In this document: positions 36,401 to 43,835 of the stretch, piece by piece
How the letters are laid out: the number at the start of each line of letters is the position of its first letter
Position numbering within the stretch: position 1 is the first letter of the stretch
NCBI RefSeq assembly: GCF_000758825.1
Contig: NZ_JRMX01000015.1
Coordinates: 1-64,000, forward strand
DNA from: Arcanobacterium sp. S3PF19
Lineage (GTDB): Bacteria; Actinomycetota; Actinomycetes; Actinomycetales; Actinomycetaceae
Direction of reading: 5' to 3'
DNA length: 64,000 nucleotides
Made by a program: the position numbers and the translations under genes
Notes under the pieces: generated by a model
Database searches by the model: none
Told to the model about the DNA's origin: nothing
What the model saw: only the letters and a program-made list of their open reading frames with translations

Positions 36401-37015
36401 TTGCACCCGGCGCTCAATCTCGATTCCGTGATCCATCACTTCCACGAAAAAATTATCTTTGCCGAATATATCCTGCAGTTCGCCGGCAGCCCGCAGTGCC
36501 TGTTCCCGCTGACCCAGCCGCAGTCTGGTCTGTATCTCCCCAGAGGGGCAGCCCGCAGTGCCGATCAGTCCCTCATGGTATTTTTCCAGCAGATCGCGGT
36601 CCATTCGGGGCCATTTTCCCATCTGCCCTTCCAGCGACGCCAGGGAACCCATGCGAAACAGATTATACATTCCCGTATTGTTTTCGCTCAGCAGAGTCAT
36701 GTGCGTATATGCTCCGCGCGCCGACACATCATCGGAGCGCTGGGATTCGTTTCCCCACAGCACGCGGGAATGGTCAAATCTGGAAGTGCCGGGCGTCATG
36801 TACGCCTCAACACCGATAATCGGTTTTACGCCCGCCGCTTTGGCCGCTTTCCAAAACTCAAATGCGCCGAAAAGATAGCCGTGATCGGTGATTGCCGCCG
36901 CGGACTGTTTCTGTGCCGCAACCTCGGCCACCAATTTGGATATTTTCGCGGCTCCGTCAAGCAGTGAATAATCCGTGTGTACGTGCAGATGCGCAAAATC
37001 CCGATTCGAAGCCAT
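33473..37015 (-). CDS. dnaE: DNA polymerase III subunit alpha
   Basis: 1180 aa replicative polymerase. The PHP domain starts at once (HLHVHTDYSLLDGAAK) and keeps its His/Asp residues (TDHGYLFGAFEF). The polymerase active site is MPDLDIDFDDRRR with three Asp, preceded by GPGRGSGAGSMVAYSLGIT. Finger and beta-binding regions and a C-terminal OB domain (VVVAGLLSAVETKI) complete it. I choose ATG 37015: it lies six bases after TACAAT, so the transcript would be leaderless, and homologues begin MAxxxFVHLHVH-like. It overlaps the S4 gene tail to tail by 14 bases. Confidence 0.96.
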   Translation of the reverse strand: MASNRDFAHLHVHTDYSLLDGAAKISKLVAEVAAQKQSAAAITDHGYLFGAFEFWKAAKAAGVKPIIGVEAYMTPGTSRFDHSRVLWGNESQRSDDVSARGAYTHMTLLSENNTGMYNLFRMGSLASLEGQMGKWPRMDRDLLEKYHEGLIGTAGCPSGEIQTRLRLGQREQALRAAGELQDIFGKDNFFVEVMDHGIEIERRVQKDLIALAGRIGAPIIATNDSHYVRREDAQVQDAMLCINSGSTLLDADRFKFDGEGYYLRSTEEMEKLFADIPGACANTLLIAERCNVNFPTTADGINYMPSFPVPAGEDETSWFIREVERGLHRRFGETIPDNVRKRADYEMDVIVKMGFPGYFLVVSDYIRWAREQGIRVGPGRGSGAGSMVAYSLGITQLDPIKHDLLFERFLNPERVSMPDLDIDFDDRRRGEVIKYVEEKYGKDKVSQVVTFGTLKAKQALKDSARVQGYPFELGDRMTKAMPPSVMGKDIPVNQIYNKEYPRYVEATEFRAMVDGDGDARKVFGLALGLEGLVRQTGMHACAVIMSSVPLTDVIPIMKNAKDGAILTQFEYPQCEELGLIKMDFLGLSNLTMINDTLRNIAENGKDVPDIDNVALDDKTTYEMLARGETLGIFQLDGGGMRTLLRQMKMDTFADISAVSALYRPGPMGANSHINYALRKNGLQEKTPIHPELAHALEDILGSTYGLIVYQEQVMRIAQKLAGFSLGQADILRKAMGKKKAEVLQQQFTGFSAGMKANGYSQDAIDTLWEILVPFSSYAFNKSHSEAYALVSYQTAYLKAHYPAEFMAALLASNQKNKPKTATYLAECRRMGIRVLVPDVNESRSEYWAVGQEIRIGLSAVSGVGDAVVDGIMQARASQGAFTSFADFLKKVPLSVCNRRSLEALIKAGAFDSFGHSRRALTEIFEEALDSVVSLKKNEAVGQFDLFETATDGGAGFTVNIPQTEEWEKKKKLNFEREMIGLYVSDHPLSGLEAFLNRAADCRIVDFLGDTDSLSDGKEVVVAGLLSAVETKISKKNARVWATATVEDLTGSIEVNFFPATYSKVSMMLVPDTVVVLKARVSLRDGAVQLNARELSVPSTAVDSDLPLDITVAERMCVPPLMKKLAELLRQYPGGTPVRLHIRQAERITVVELGKEFFVAPSPYLFSDLKVLLGRNCVMGR

Positions 37016-37021
37016 GCAACC

Positions 37022-37027
37022 ATTGTA
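37022..37027 (-). promoter_or_regulatory. -10 box giving a leaderless dnaE mRNA
   Basis: TACAAT on the minus strand ends six bases before ATG 37015; no Shine-Dalgarno sequence is present. Same geometry as the HIT gene. Confidence 0.5.
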
Positions 37028-37122
37028 CAAACACACCGGCGCAAATGTGCCCTTATTCCCTGCTTTGAAAAGTGCAAAAGATTACCCCGCGCACCGGTGG
37101 GGAACCGAATTGCGCACGCGGG

Positions 37123-38049
37123 CTAAAACCCGGCGCCGGAGCGCATTTTGTCCAGTGCGGTCTGTAAATCTTTCGGATACGAGGAGGAAAATTCAACATA
37201 TTTTCCGGTGCGCGGATGCGTAAAACCCAGTTTCACGGCATGCAGCCACTGCCGTTTCAGACCCAATTTTTCCGCCAAAACAGGATCCGCGCCATACATT
37301 TCGTCTCCCACACAGGGATGCCTGACGGCAGCCATATGCACGCGAATCTGATGTGTGCGTCCCGTTTCCAAATGCACTTCCAGCAGACTTGCGCCGATCA
37401 GCGCCTCACGCACATCGTAATGCGTTACGGCGTGTTTCCCTTCGGGCCTGATCCCCATTTTCCACTGATGGCGGTAGTCGCGCCCGATCGGAGCCTCTAT
37501 TGTGCCGCTCATCGGATCCGGCAGGCCCTGCACCAGCGCATGGTAAATTTTATTCACCGTGCGTTCCCGAAACGCCCGTTTCAGCGCGCTGTAGGCAGAT
37601 TCGGACTTTGCGACCGCCATGCATCCGCTTGTGCCCACATCCAGCCTGTGCACTATTCCCCGGCGCTCTGCCGGACCGGAAGAAGTGAGCCTGATACCCA
37701 TCGCCAGCAACGCCCCCAACACATCCGGGCCTTCAAAATTAAGGGAAGGATGCGCGGCAACACCTGCCGGTTTGTCAACAACGACGATGTCTTCGTCCTG
37801 ATACAGAATTGTAAAATCATCCACCGGCGTCGCAATCGGTTCGGCAGACTTCGGCGCCGGAAGATCTATCTCCATCACCGAGGCGCCGCTTATCTTCTGG
37901 CTGCCCTTAACGGCCGGTCTTCCGTTCAGCACAACGCGCCCGGCGGAAATAAGTTTTACGCACTGCGCACGCGAAATACCGGTGAAGCGCGACATCACCG
38001 AATCGATACGTTCCCCCGAGAAATCCTCGGGCACGGGATATAAATTCAC
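37123..38049 (-). CDS. RluA/RluD family 23S rRNA pseudouridine synthase
   Basis: 308 aa. N-terminal S4 domain (RIDSVMSRFTGISRAQCVKLISAGRVVLNG) followed by the catalytic domain with HRLDVGTSGCMAVAKS, whose Asp is the nucleophile, and GRTHQIRVHMA. RluD-like by architecture; the target uridines cannot be read from sequence. The start GTG 38049 overlaps the lspA stop as GTGA; GTG 38061 is an alternative. Last gene of the lspA-rluD pair, 107 bases before dnaE's promoter. Confidence 0.9.
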   Translation of the reverse strand: MNLYPVPEDFSGERIDSVMSRFTGISRAQCVKLISAGRVVLNGRPAVKGSQKISGASVMEIDLPAPKSAEPIATPVDDFTILYQDEDIVVVDKPAGVAAHPSLNFEGPDVLGALLAMGIRLTSSGPAERRGIVHRLDVGTSGCMAVAKSESAYSALKRAFRERTVNKIYHALVQGLPDPMSGTIEAPIGRDYRHQWKMGIRPEGKHAVTHYDVREALIGASLLEVHLETGRTHQIRVHMAAVRHPCVGDEMYGADPVLAEKLGLKRQWLHAVKLGFTHPRTGKYVEFSSSYPKDLQTALDKMRSGAGF

Positions 38050-38639
38050 GCTTCCACCCACGCCGAATCACCGCTGCAGGCATCTTCGCCCGCAGAAATG
38101 TCCGCATCGGGATCATCATCGCCGGCATCGCAGGCGTCGCGGCGCTGCGCGGAAGGATTATCCGGTGTCTCTTTTCCTTCACACACCCCGAAACATTCAC
38201 TCACGCTAAGCACAACCAGCCCCACAACCAGGAAAATGTCGGCCACATTACCCACAAACAGACCGTTGTAGTTAATGAAATCAACCACGTGCCCGATGCC
38301 GAAACCGGGTCTGCGCAAAAGCCGGTCCAGCAGGTTTCCGCAGGCACCGGCCCACACGGCCGCAAGTATCAGTCTGTAGGACAGCAGCGGAATTCTGTAG
38401 ACGAAAAACGGCAGCGCGAGCACCACCGCAGCCGAGATCAGAGTAAAAATCCACGTCGTCCCGCTGCCGAAAGAAAAAGCCGCACCGGAATTGTATGTAA
38501 GTTTAAGGGTCAGAAAATCCCCGATTAATTTTATTTCGCGCCCCTGCAGGAGCACGCTCTGTGCCCACAGTTTGGTCAGTTGATCCAAAATCAGCAGTAC
38601 GGCGGCAAATACGCCTATTCGCGCAAAACTCTTTCCCAT
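38046..38639 (-). CDS. lspA: lipoprotein signal peptidase (signal peptidase II)
   Basis: 197 aa aspartic protease with four membrane helices that cleaves prolipoproteins such as MetQ and the metal-binding lipoprotein in this window. Conserved blocks: LDQLTKLW near residue 18, YNSGAAFSFGSG, and the two catalytic Asp in GACGNLLDRLLR and GHVVDFI. After the last helix comes an unusual acidic tail of about 45 residues rich in Asp, Cys and Ser (DACDAGDDDPDADISAGED), longer than in typical LspA. Coupled to the rluD-like gene. Confidence 0.94.
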   Translation of the reverse strand: MGKSFARIGVFAAVLLILDQLTKLWAQSVLLQGREIKLIGDFLTLKLTYNSGAAFSFGSGTTWIFTLISAAVVLALPFFVYRIPLLSYRLILAAVWAGACGNLLDRLLRRPGFGIGHVVDFINYNGLFVGNVADIFLVVGLVVLSVSECFGVCEGKETPDNPSAQRRDACDAGDDDPDADISAGEDACSGDSAWVEA

Positions 38640-38675
38640 AAGAACAAGACTAGCAGAACGCGCGCCGGCGCGAAA

Positions 38676-38745
38676 TTCCCCAAAAATGCGGCAACGGGAA
38701 AAACTTTACTGTGCGGAACATATCCGTTACCCGCATTTTGGGGAA
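38676..38745 (-). terminator. long hairpin between wag31 and lspA
   Basis: TTCCCCAAAAATGCGG (38676-38691) pairs with CCGCATTTTGGGGAA (38731-38745), one bulged base, with a 39-base apex that has its own short complementarity. It lies 28 bases after the wag31 stop. There is no classic T-tract, so it may end or attenuate the wag31 transcript or be a processing site. Confidence 0.45.
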
Positions 38746-38772
38746 AACGCCATCCGGAAAATGATGTGGGTC

Positions 38773-39363
38773 TTAAATCTGATTATTCGTGTTTTCCACG
38801 TTGTTGAGCAAAGACTCAAGATAGTTCTTCAGCCGGCTGCGGTAGTCGCGCTCAAATTCGCGCAGTTCCGCGATCTTGCGCTCCATTACCGAACGCTCTT
38901 CCTCAAGCTTCGTAATGGTCCGGTTATGCACTTCCTCGGCCTCGGCAATAATACGCGAACGCTCCGCTTCGGCTTCGCTGATCATACGCTCCGACTCACT
39001 CTTTCCGTCCGCAATATATTCATCGTGCAGACGCTGCGCGAGAGCAAGCATTCCCGTGGCGTTTTCCGCATCGTCGGACCGGGGAGCGGAATCAACAGCC
39101 GCAAAATTGGCGGTATGGTCGGCTTCCGTGGCGGTCTGCGCAGTGGTAACCACCTGAGGTGCGGCATTCTCAAGCTCCGTAATTCTGGCCCGGGCTTCCT
39201 GCAGCTGAGCAGCCAATTCCGTCTTTTCCTTGGTCAGCCGGGCGATTGTCTCGGCAACTTCGTCCAGGAAAAAGTCCACTTCGTCCTGGTCATATCCGTC
39301 CTGTGTGCTCGCCGGTTCCTTGAAGCGCATATTGACGACATCGTGTTCCGTCAGCATTGCCAT
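38773..39363 (-). CDS. wag31: DivIVA/Wag31 polar growth protein
   Basis: 196 aa. The DivIVA N-terminal domain is clear (LTEHDVVNMRFKEP, DQDEVDFFLDEVAETIARL), followed by coiled coil, an Ala/Thr/Asp-rich linker at about 85-115, and a long second coiled coil to the end. It marks curved membrane at poles and septa and recruits wall-synthesis enzymes. Of several close ATGs I choose 39363, which gives GAGGT a six-base spacing. It is separated from yggT by about 140 bases that could hold its own promoter. Confidence 0.93.
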   Translation of the reverse strand: MAMLTEHDVVNMRFKEPASTQDGYDQDEVDFFLDEVAETIARLTKEKTELAAQLQEARARITELENAAPQVVTTAQTATEADHTANFAAVDSAPRSDDAENATGMLALAQRLHDEYIADGKSESERMISEAEAERSRIIAEAEEVHNRTITKLEEERSVMERKIAELREFERDYRSRLKNYLESLLNNVENTNNQI

Positions 39364-39502
39364 TTTCATACCTCATATTTCAAGTTTTGCCGTTCGGCAG
39401 CGTATGCTTTCCGTCGACGAAAAACACTGCTGCAAACATACAACTGCTTACATGGTCTTTCTTATCATATTTTGCCCCGTACGCGCTAGGCAAATATACA
39501 AA

Positions 39503-39799
39503 CTAGAAAAACAGCATCACGAGCAGACGGCGGAGAATATTCACACCGCAAAACAACACCAAAAACCCCAGATCAAAGGCCAGACCGCCGAGGCGCAGAG
39601 GGGGAATATACCTGCTCAGCAACCGCAGCGGCGGATCCGTAAGCCGATACACGATATTTGCGAAAATCAGCACGGGACCCCGGGGAACCCATCCGCGCAG
39701 AAAGAACGGAACAAAATCCAGTATCACACGTATCGTAAGAATCAGTGTATATAGGTCAAGAATCCAAAACAGAACCGGAAAAAGCAACGCGATACCCAT
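39503..39799 (-). CDS. YggT family membrane protein
   Basis: 98 aa with two hydrophobic segments (start to 35 and about 75-98) around a conserved RLTDPPLRLLSRYIPPL loop, the YggT signature. It sits between sepF and wag31 as in most actinobacteria and firmicutes; it probably helps division or polar growth at the membrane. Nine bases after sepF, with a weak ribosome binding site. Confidence 0.9.
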   Translation of the reverse strand: MGIALLFPVLFWILDLYTLILTIRVILDFVPFFLRGWVPRGPVLIFANIVYRLTDPPLRLLSRYIPPLRLGGLAFDLGFLVLFCGVNILRRLLVMLFF

Positions 39800-39808
39800 A
39801 AACCCGCG

Positions 39809-40216
39809 TCAGCTATGAAAATCCTGCGTATGCAGATCTCCGTGCGACTCAAGTTTAATCGCATACGGAGTAAGGAGGAATACATCGTCGGAAATACGCG
39901 AGAAATCGCCTTCCAGGCCGAAGCACAGACCGACGGCAAAATCCACAATGCGTGCGCGTTCGCTGTCGGATGCCTCCGAAAGGTTTAAAATCACCGGCAT
40001 TCCCGAGCGGAAATCAACGGCAAAATCCTTGATATCGCGGTATGAGGACACCCATACCGTAACGATACGGGAAATACTCTGTGATACGGAGCGGATAGAG
40101 GTCGGAGCCTCCGCCGTTTCTTCTTCCGTTTCCTGCGAAACGAAGTCTTCGTCTTCGTAGGCGTAATCTTCCTCAAAGCCTGCGGCTTTCTGATTGATTT
40201 TATCCAAAAAACCCAT
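39809..40216 (-). CDS. sepF: cell division protein SepF
   Basis: 135 aa. The N-terminal MGFLDKINQKAAGF can act as the amphipathic membrane-binding helix; an acidic linker (residues 14-40) leads to the SepF core with DFRSGMPVILNLSEASDSERARIVDFAVGLCFGLEG. SepF ties FtsZ filaments to the membrane where FtsA is absent, as here. ATG 40216 follows AGGAG. First of the sepF-yggT pair after ftsZ. The YggS/YlmE and laccase-like genes that often lie between ftsZ and sepF are missing. Confidence 0.93.
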   Translation of the reverse strand: MGFLDKINQKAAGFEEDYAYEDEDFVSQETEEETAEAPTSIRSVSQSISRIVTVWVSSYRDIKDFAVDFRSGMPVILNLSEASDSERARIVDFAVGLCFGLEGDFSRISDDVFLLTPYAIKLESHGDLHTQDFHS

Positions 40217-40290
40217 ATCTTACTCCTAATTCCTCTTCCCCAATCTATGGGAAAACCGGTAAAAATGTAAGGAAATCCGACTGTGTGTCG

Positions 40291-40332
40291 GAAAATTGCC
40301 CGGCCGCGGCGATTTTTCCCGACCGGCCGGGC
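40291..40332 (-). terminator. hairpin after ftsZ
   Basis: On the minus strand GCCCGGCCG (40324-40332) and CGGCCGGGC (40298-40306) form a 9-bp stem, followed by AATTTTC; a smaller CCGAC/GTCGG hairpin comes next. Probably a terminator or attenuator between ftsZ and sepF. Confidence 0.5.
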
Positions 40333-40342
40333 GCGGCGGTTC

Positions 40343-41503
40343 CTAGATCTCGTCCTCAAACAAAAACGGCGGAATATCCAGATCCGGGCGGCGGTGTTCT
40401 TCCGGGCGCGGACGGGATGTCTGCGGCTCGGCATCAATCGCCGCGGGAACGGACTGCGTCTCGGAAACCGGCGCGGACAGGGGATCCGCGCTCTGCTTGG
40501 CCTGCGCCGGAATATCAGCCGGCTGCGGGCGGTCCGAATCTCCCCCGTATAGATAGTCATTTGCTTCGTCAAAACCTGCCGCGATCACAGTTACGCGCAG
40601 TTCGTCGCCCAGCTGTTCATCAACCATCAGACCGACAATAATGTTTGCGTTGGGATCTACGGCTTCCTTTACCATCTGGGATGCGTCGGAGAACTCCCGC
40701 AGACTCAGATCGGTGGAAGCGGTGAAAGCAAGCAAAACGCCGTGCGCGCCGTCGATACGCGCCTCGAGCAGCGGAGAGGAAATGGCATTCTCCGTCGCCA
40801 ACAGTGCACGGTCCGGACCGGAAGCGGTTCCGATCCCCATCAAAGCCGTGCCTGCATCCTTCATAATTGCCTTTACGTCGGCGAAATCCAGATTCACCTC
40901 TCCCGGTTTGGTGATCAGATCGGAAATTCCCTTTACACCGGAATGGAGCACCTCGTCTGCCATCCGGAAAGCTTCGATAATTCCGATCTCCGCCTCCGAA
41001 ATCTCCAACAGACGGTCGTTGGGGATCACGATCAGGGTATCCACTGCTTCGCGCAGATCGGCAATGCCCGAATTTGCGTTGCGCGTACGCTGCAGGCCTT
41101 CAAATCCGAAGGGACGCGTAACAACGCCCACGGTCAGGGCACCGAGTTCACGCGCAACTTTTGCGACCACGGGAGCGGCACCCGTGCCCGTACCGCCGCC
41201 CTCGCCGGCAGTCACAAACACCATATCCGCGCCGTCAATCGTTTCCCGCAGAAGTTCAATATTTTCTTCGGCCGCCCGCCGCCCCACGGAAGGGTCGGCT
41301 CCGGCGCCCAGACCGTTCGAGACATCCCGGCCGATATCCAGTTTGGTTTCCGCTTCCGATTTTGCCAGAGACTGCGAATCAGTGTTTACGGCAACGAAAT
41401 CCACTCCGCCCAGGCCGTCCTGAATCATCCGGTCAACCGCATTGACACCGCCGCCGCCGACGCCAATAACTTTGATATTGGCTGCATTATTTAACGCAAT
41501 CAT
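40343..41503 (-). CDS. ftsZ: cell division protein FtsZ
   Basis: 386 aa tubulin-like GTPase that forms the division ring. [14 protein letters not shown] binds phosphate, [13 protein letters not shown] is the tubulin signature, and [20 protein letters not shown] carries the T7 catalytic loop region. A variable linker of about 60 aa ends in the conserved C-terminal peptide [13 protein letters not shown] that binds SepF and FtsW. ATG 41503 gives GGGG a five-base spacing; ATG 41506 is possible. A 21-bp palindrome lies 17 bases upstream. Confidence 0.97.
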   Translation of the reverse strand: MIALNNAANIKVIGVGGGGVNAVDRMIQDGLGGVDFVAVNTDSQSLAKSEAETKLDIGRDVSNGLGAGADPSVGRRAAEENIELLRETIDGADMVFVTAGEGGGTGTGAAPVVAKVARELGALTVGVVTRPFGFEGLQRTRNANSGIADLREAVDTLIVIPNDRLLEISEAEIGIIEAFRMADEVLHSGVKGISDLITKPGEVNLDFADVKAIMKDAGTALMGIGTASGPDRALLATENAISSPLLEARIDGAHGVLLAFTASTDLSLREFSDASQMVKEAVDPNANIIVGLMVDEQLGDELRVTVIAAGFDEANDYLYGGDSDRPQPADIPAQAKQSADPLSAPVSETQSVPAAIDAEPQTSRPRPEEHRRPDLDIPPFLFEDEI

Positions 41504-41519
41504 CATTTCCCCTTCAATT

Positions 41520-41540
41520 ACTTCAAGTTATACTTGAAGT
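41520..41540. promoter_or_regulatory. perfect palindrome upstream of ftsZ
   Basis: ACTTCAAGT-TAT-ACTTGAAGT (9-3-9). On the minus strand its centre contains TATAAC, a possible -10, and it lies 14-34 bases before the ftsZ start codons. It may be an operator or an mRNA hairpin. Confidence 0.6.
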
Positions 41541-41622
41541 TTTGAAACTTTAACCTCGCGCAAAAGGTAAAGGGGAAAAGGAAAAGAATCAACGATATTA
41601 TCGGGCGTGTTGAAATAGCTTT

Positions 41623-42465
41623 TCAGCCGGCCACGGGCGACGTGGGCACGGAGACGTCATAGAAGTTTTTCCGTTCCGCGAGCAGAGCCTTCAGAATCCG
41701 GGCTTTTACCGCACCGTCCCCGGACAGACCCCAATTTACTTTTCCGCCCTGAACCAGCGTGAAAGACACCTGCCCGCTGTCCGAAACGCTCAGCTCCTTA
41801 ACCATCGCACGCAACTCCCCGCCCAGGTCATTCAGCACCCCGGTCAGTACTTTTACCGCTTTTATCCCCGATTTGCGCCCCGGAAGGGAAACGGCCCGCG
41901 GCAGTTTCTTCCGCACATCCTCACTGACCCTTATTTTCTGCCCCGATTCCGAAACCGGCACACAGCCGCCCGCGGCATTGAGACAGACCACCGCCCGCGC
42001 CGGAAAAATTTCGATCCGCGTCTGCGAAAACGGAGAAATATGCAGTTTAACGGAGGAAATTTCGGGGATCCTGCGCAGATCGCGCACCAAGCCGCTGTTT
42101 CTGAGGAAAAATACGGATGTGCCGTCGTAACGCGACACCACCTTTTTCACTTCCGCTTCGGACAGCTGCACCTGCGAAGACAGACCCGTAACCCGAACCC
42201 GTTCATGATGCAGGGCAAACACGGGGGAAAAAAAGAAAAACCACACCGCACCTCCTGCTATCGCCGTCGCCAGGAACGCCGTCAGTGCGATCCGCAGCCG
42301 GTAGCGAAGTGTTTCCCGGCGGCGTTCCCTCAGCCTGAACTCCAAAGACGTTACGGACTGCCCTGCAGCGGCAGAAGCAGGGGCACAGTCTTTTCCCCCT
42401 TCGGCCCGCGGGCGGACCGGGGAACGGAAATGCGGAATTTTTCGCACCAAACGGGAAATCTTCAC
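41623..42465 (-). CDS. ftsQ: cell division protein FtsQ/DivIB
   Basis: 280 aa. A basic cytoplasmic N-terminus of about 55 residues, one membrane helix (LTAFLATAIAGGAVWFFFF), the POTRA domain (FALHHERVRVTGLSSQVQLSEAEVKKVV) and a beta domain containing PEISSVKLHISPFSQTRIEIFPARAVV. It links FtsL/DivIC to the septal synthase. GTG 42465 overlaps the murC stop (GTGA). A 116-base gap with its own regulatory palindrome separates it from ftsZ. Confidence 0.92.
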   Translation of the reverse strand: MKISRLVRKIPHFRSPVRPRAEGGKDCAPASAAAGQSVTSLEFRLRERRRETLRYRLRIALTAFLATAIAGGAVWFFFFSPVFALHHERVRVTGLSSQVQLSEAEVKKVVSRYDGTSVFFLRNSGLVRDLRRIPEISSVKLHISPFSQTRIEIFPARAVVCLNAAGGCVPVSESGQKIRVSEDVRKKLPRAVSLPGRKSGIKAVKVLTGVLNDLGGELRAMVKELSVSDSGQVSFTLVQGGKVNWGLSGDGAVKARILKALLAERKNFYDVSVPTSPVAG

Positions 42466-43835
42466 CTGTTTTTCTCCAACTCCCGCACGATAACCGGGCC
42501 CATATCCGTCACATCGCCGGCGCCCATGGTAAACAGGATATCCCCTTCCCGGGCATCGCGGGCCAGCTGACGCGCGGCAGCCAAATGGTCGGGAATAAAT
42601 CTGCTGCCCGGCAGAAGATCCGCAATCGCGTCTCCGTCCAACCCGTCGGCCGGGACCTCACGGGCAGCATAGGCGGAAGTAATTACCGCCTCATCCGCAA
42701 GCTGCAGGGCACGGGCAAAACGGTCGCGGAATTTTGCGGTGCGCGAATACAGATGCGGCTGAAACAGTACCCGCACTTTCCCCGCGCATTGGGAACGGGC
42801 CGTGCGCAAAGTTGCCTCGATTTCCGTGGGATGATGGGCATAATCGTCGATTACGCGGATTCCGCGCACGGTTCCGCGCAGCTCATAACGTCTCTGCGCA
42901 CCGTGAAAAGCGCTCAGCGCCCGGGCCATATCATCCTGTGCGACTCCCAGTTCCACGCCGACCAGCCAGGCACCTGCCGCATTGGCCAGCATATGCGCGC
43001 CCGGCACCCGAATATCCAGTCCGGTTTCCTTCCCGCGGAAAGAAACACGGCCGCAGATCCCGAAACCGGAAGCACGCTCGGCACACCGCACAATGCGCGC
43101 GTGTTCCGCCCCGGGAACAGCCTGCTGCCCGTATCCGTAAGTCCAAACCCTGATTCCGGCCGCTTCGGCTTTCCGCGCCAAACGCAGCGCCCCCGCATCG
43201 TCCGTATCGCAGATCAGCAGACCGGAGGGCACAATACAGCGGGAAAAATCAAAAAATGCCTGTTCGAAGCGCTCTGCGGATCCGTAATGGTCCAAATGGT
43301 CGGGTTCGATATTGGTCACCACTGCCACGCGCGGACGGTAATTCAAAAAGGATCCGTCGGATTCATCCGCTTCGGCAATCAGCAGATTTCCCGCCCCCAG
43401 GTGCCCGCCGGGCACACCTCCGGCAAGACTTGCGCCAATCGCCGTCGAAGGGTCCATGCCCAATTTTTCAAGTGCGAGAGCCAGCATCCCGGTGGTGGAT
43501 GTTTTCCCGTGCGCGCCGGCCACGGCAATAAAATCACGGCTGCCTGCGGCGAAAGCCAGGGCCTGTGAACGGTGCCAGACCCGCTGTCCCCGTTTGCGGG
43601 CGAGAGCCAGCTCCGGATTCACGTCTTTGATTGCCGAAGAAACAACAACCGTTGCCGTGGGGGAAAGATGTTTTTCGCTGTGCCCCACGTATACCCGGGC
43701 CCCGAGAGTTTTCAGAAAATGCATATTTGCCGAATCTTCGCGGTCCGAGCCGGTCACGGAATGTCCCTCCGCCAAAAGCAGCTCCGCCACCACCGACATT
43801 CCCGCGCCGCCGATTCCGATTAAGTGAAATTCCAT
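42462..43835 (-). CDS. murC: UDP-N-acetylmuramate--L-alanine ligase
   Basis: 457 aa Mur ligase that adds the first amino acid to UDP-MurNAc. N-terminal IGIGGAGMSVVAELLLAEGHSV nucleotide-sugar fold, ATP loop GAHGKTSTTGM near residue 110, ADESDGSFL and the C-terminal DDYAHHPTEIEATL are MurC-specific. ATG 43835 overlaps the murG stop by one base (TAATG). Confidence 0.96.
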   Translation of the reverse strand: MEFHLIGIGGAGMSVVAELLLAEGHSVTGSDREDSANMHFLKTLGARVYVGHSEKHLSPTATVVVSSAIKDVNPELALARKRGQRVWHRSQALAFAAGSRDFIAVAGAHGKTSTTGMLALALEKLGMDPSTAIGASLAGGVPGGHLGAGNLLIAEADESDGSFLNYRPRVAVVTNIEPDHLDHYGSAERFEQAFFDFSRCIVPSGLLICDTDDAGALRLARKAEAAGIRVWTYGYGQQAVPGAEHARIVRCAERASGFGICGRVSFRGKETGLDIRVPGAHMLANAAGAWLVGVELGVAQDDMARALSAFHGAQRRYELRGTVRGIRVIDDYAHHPTEIEATLRTARSQCAGKVRVLFQPHLYSRTAKFRDRFARALQLADEAVITSAYAAREVPADGLDGDAIADLLPGSRFIPDHLAAARQLARDAREGDILFTMGAGDVTDMGPVIVRELEKNR

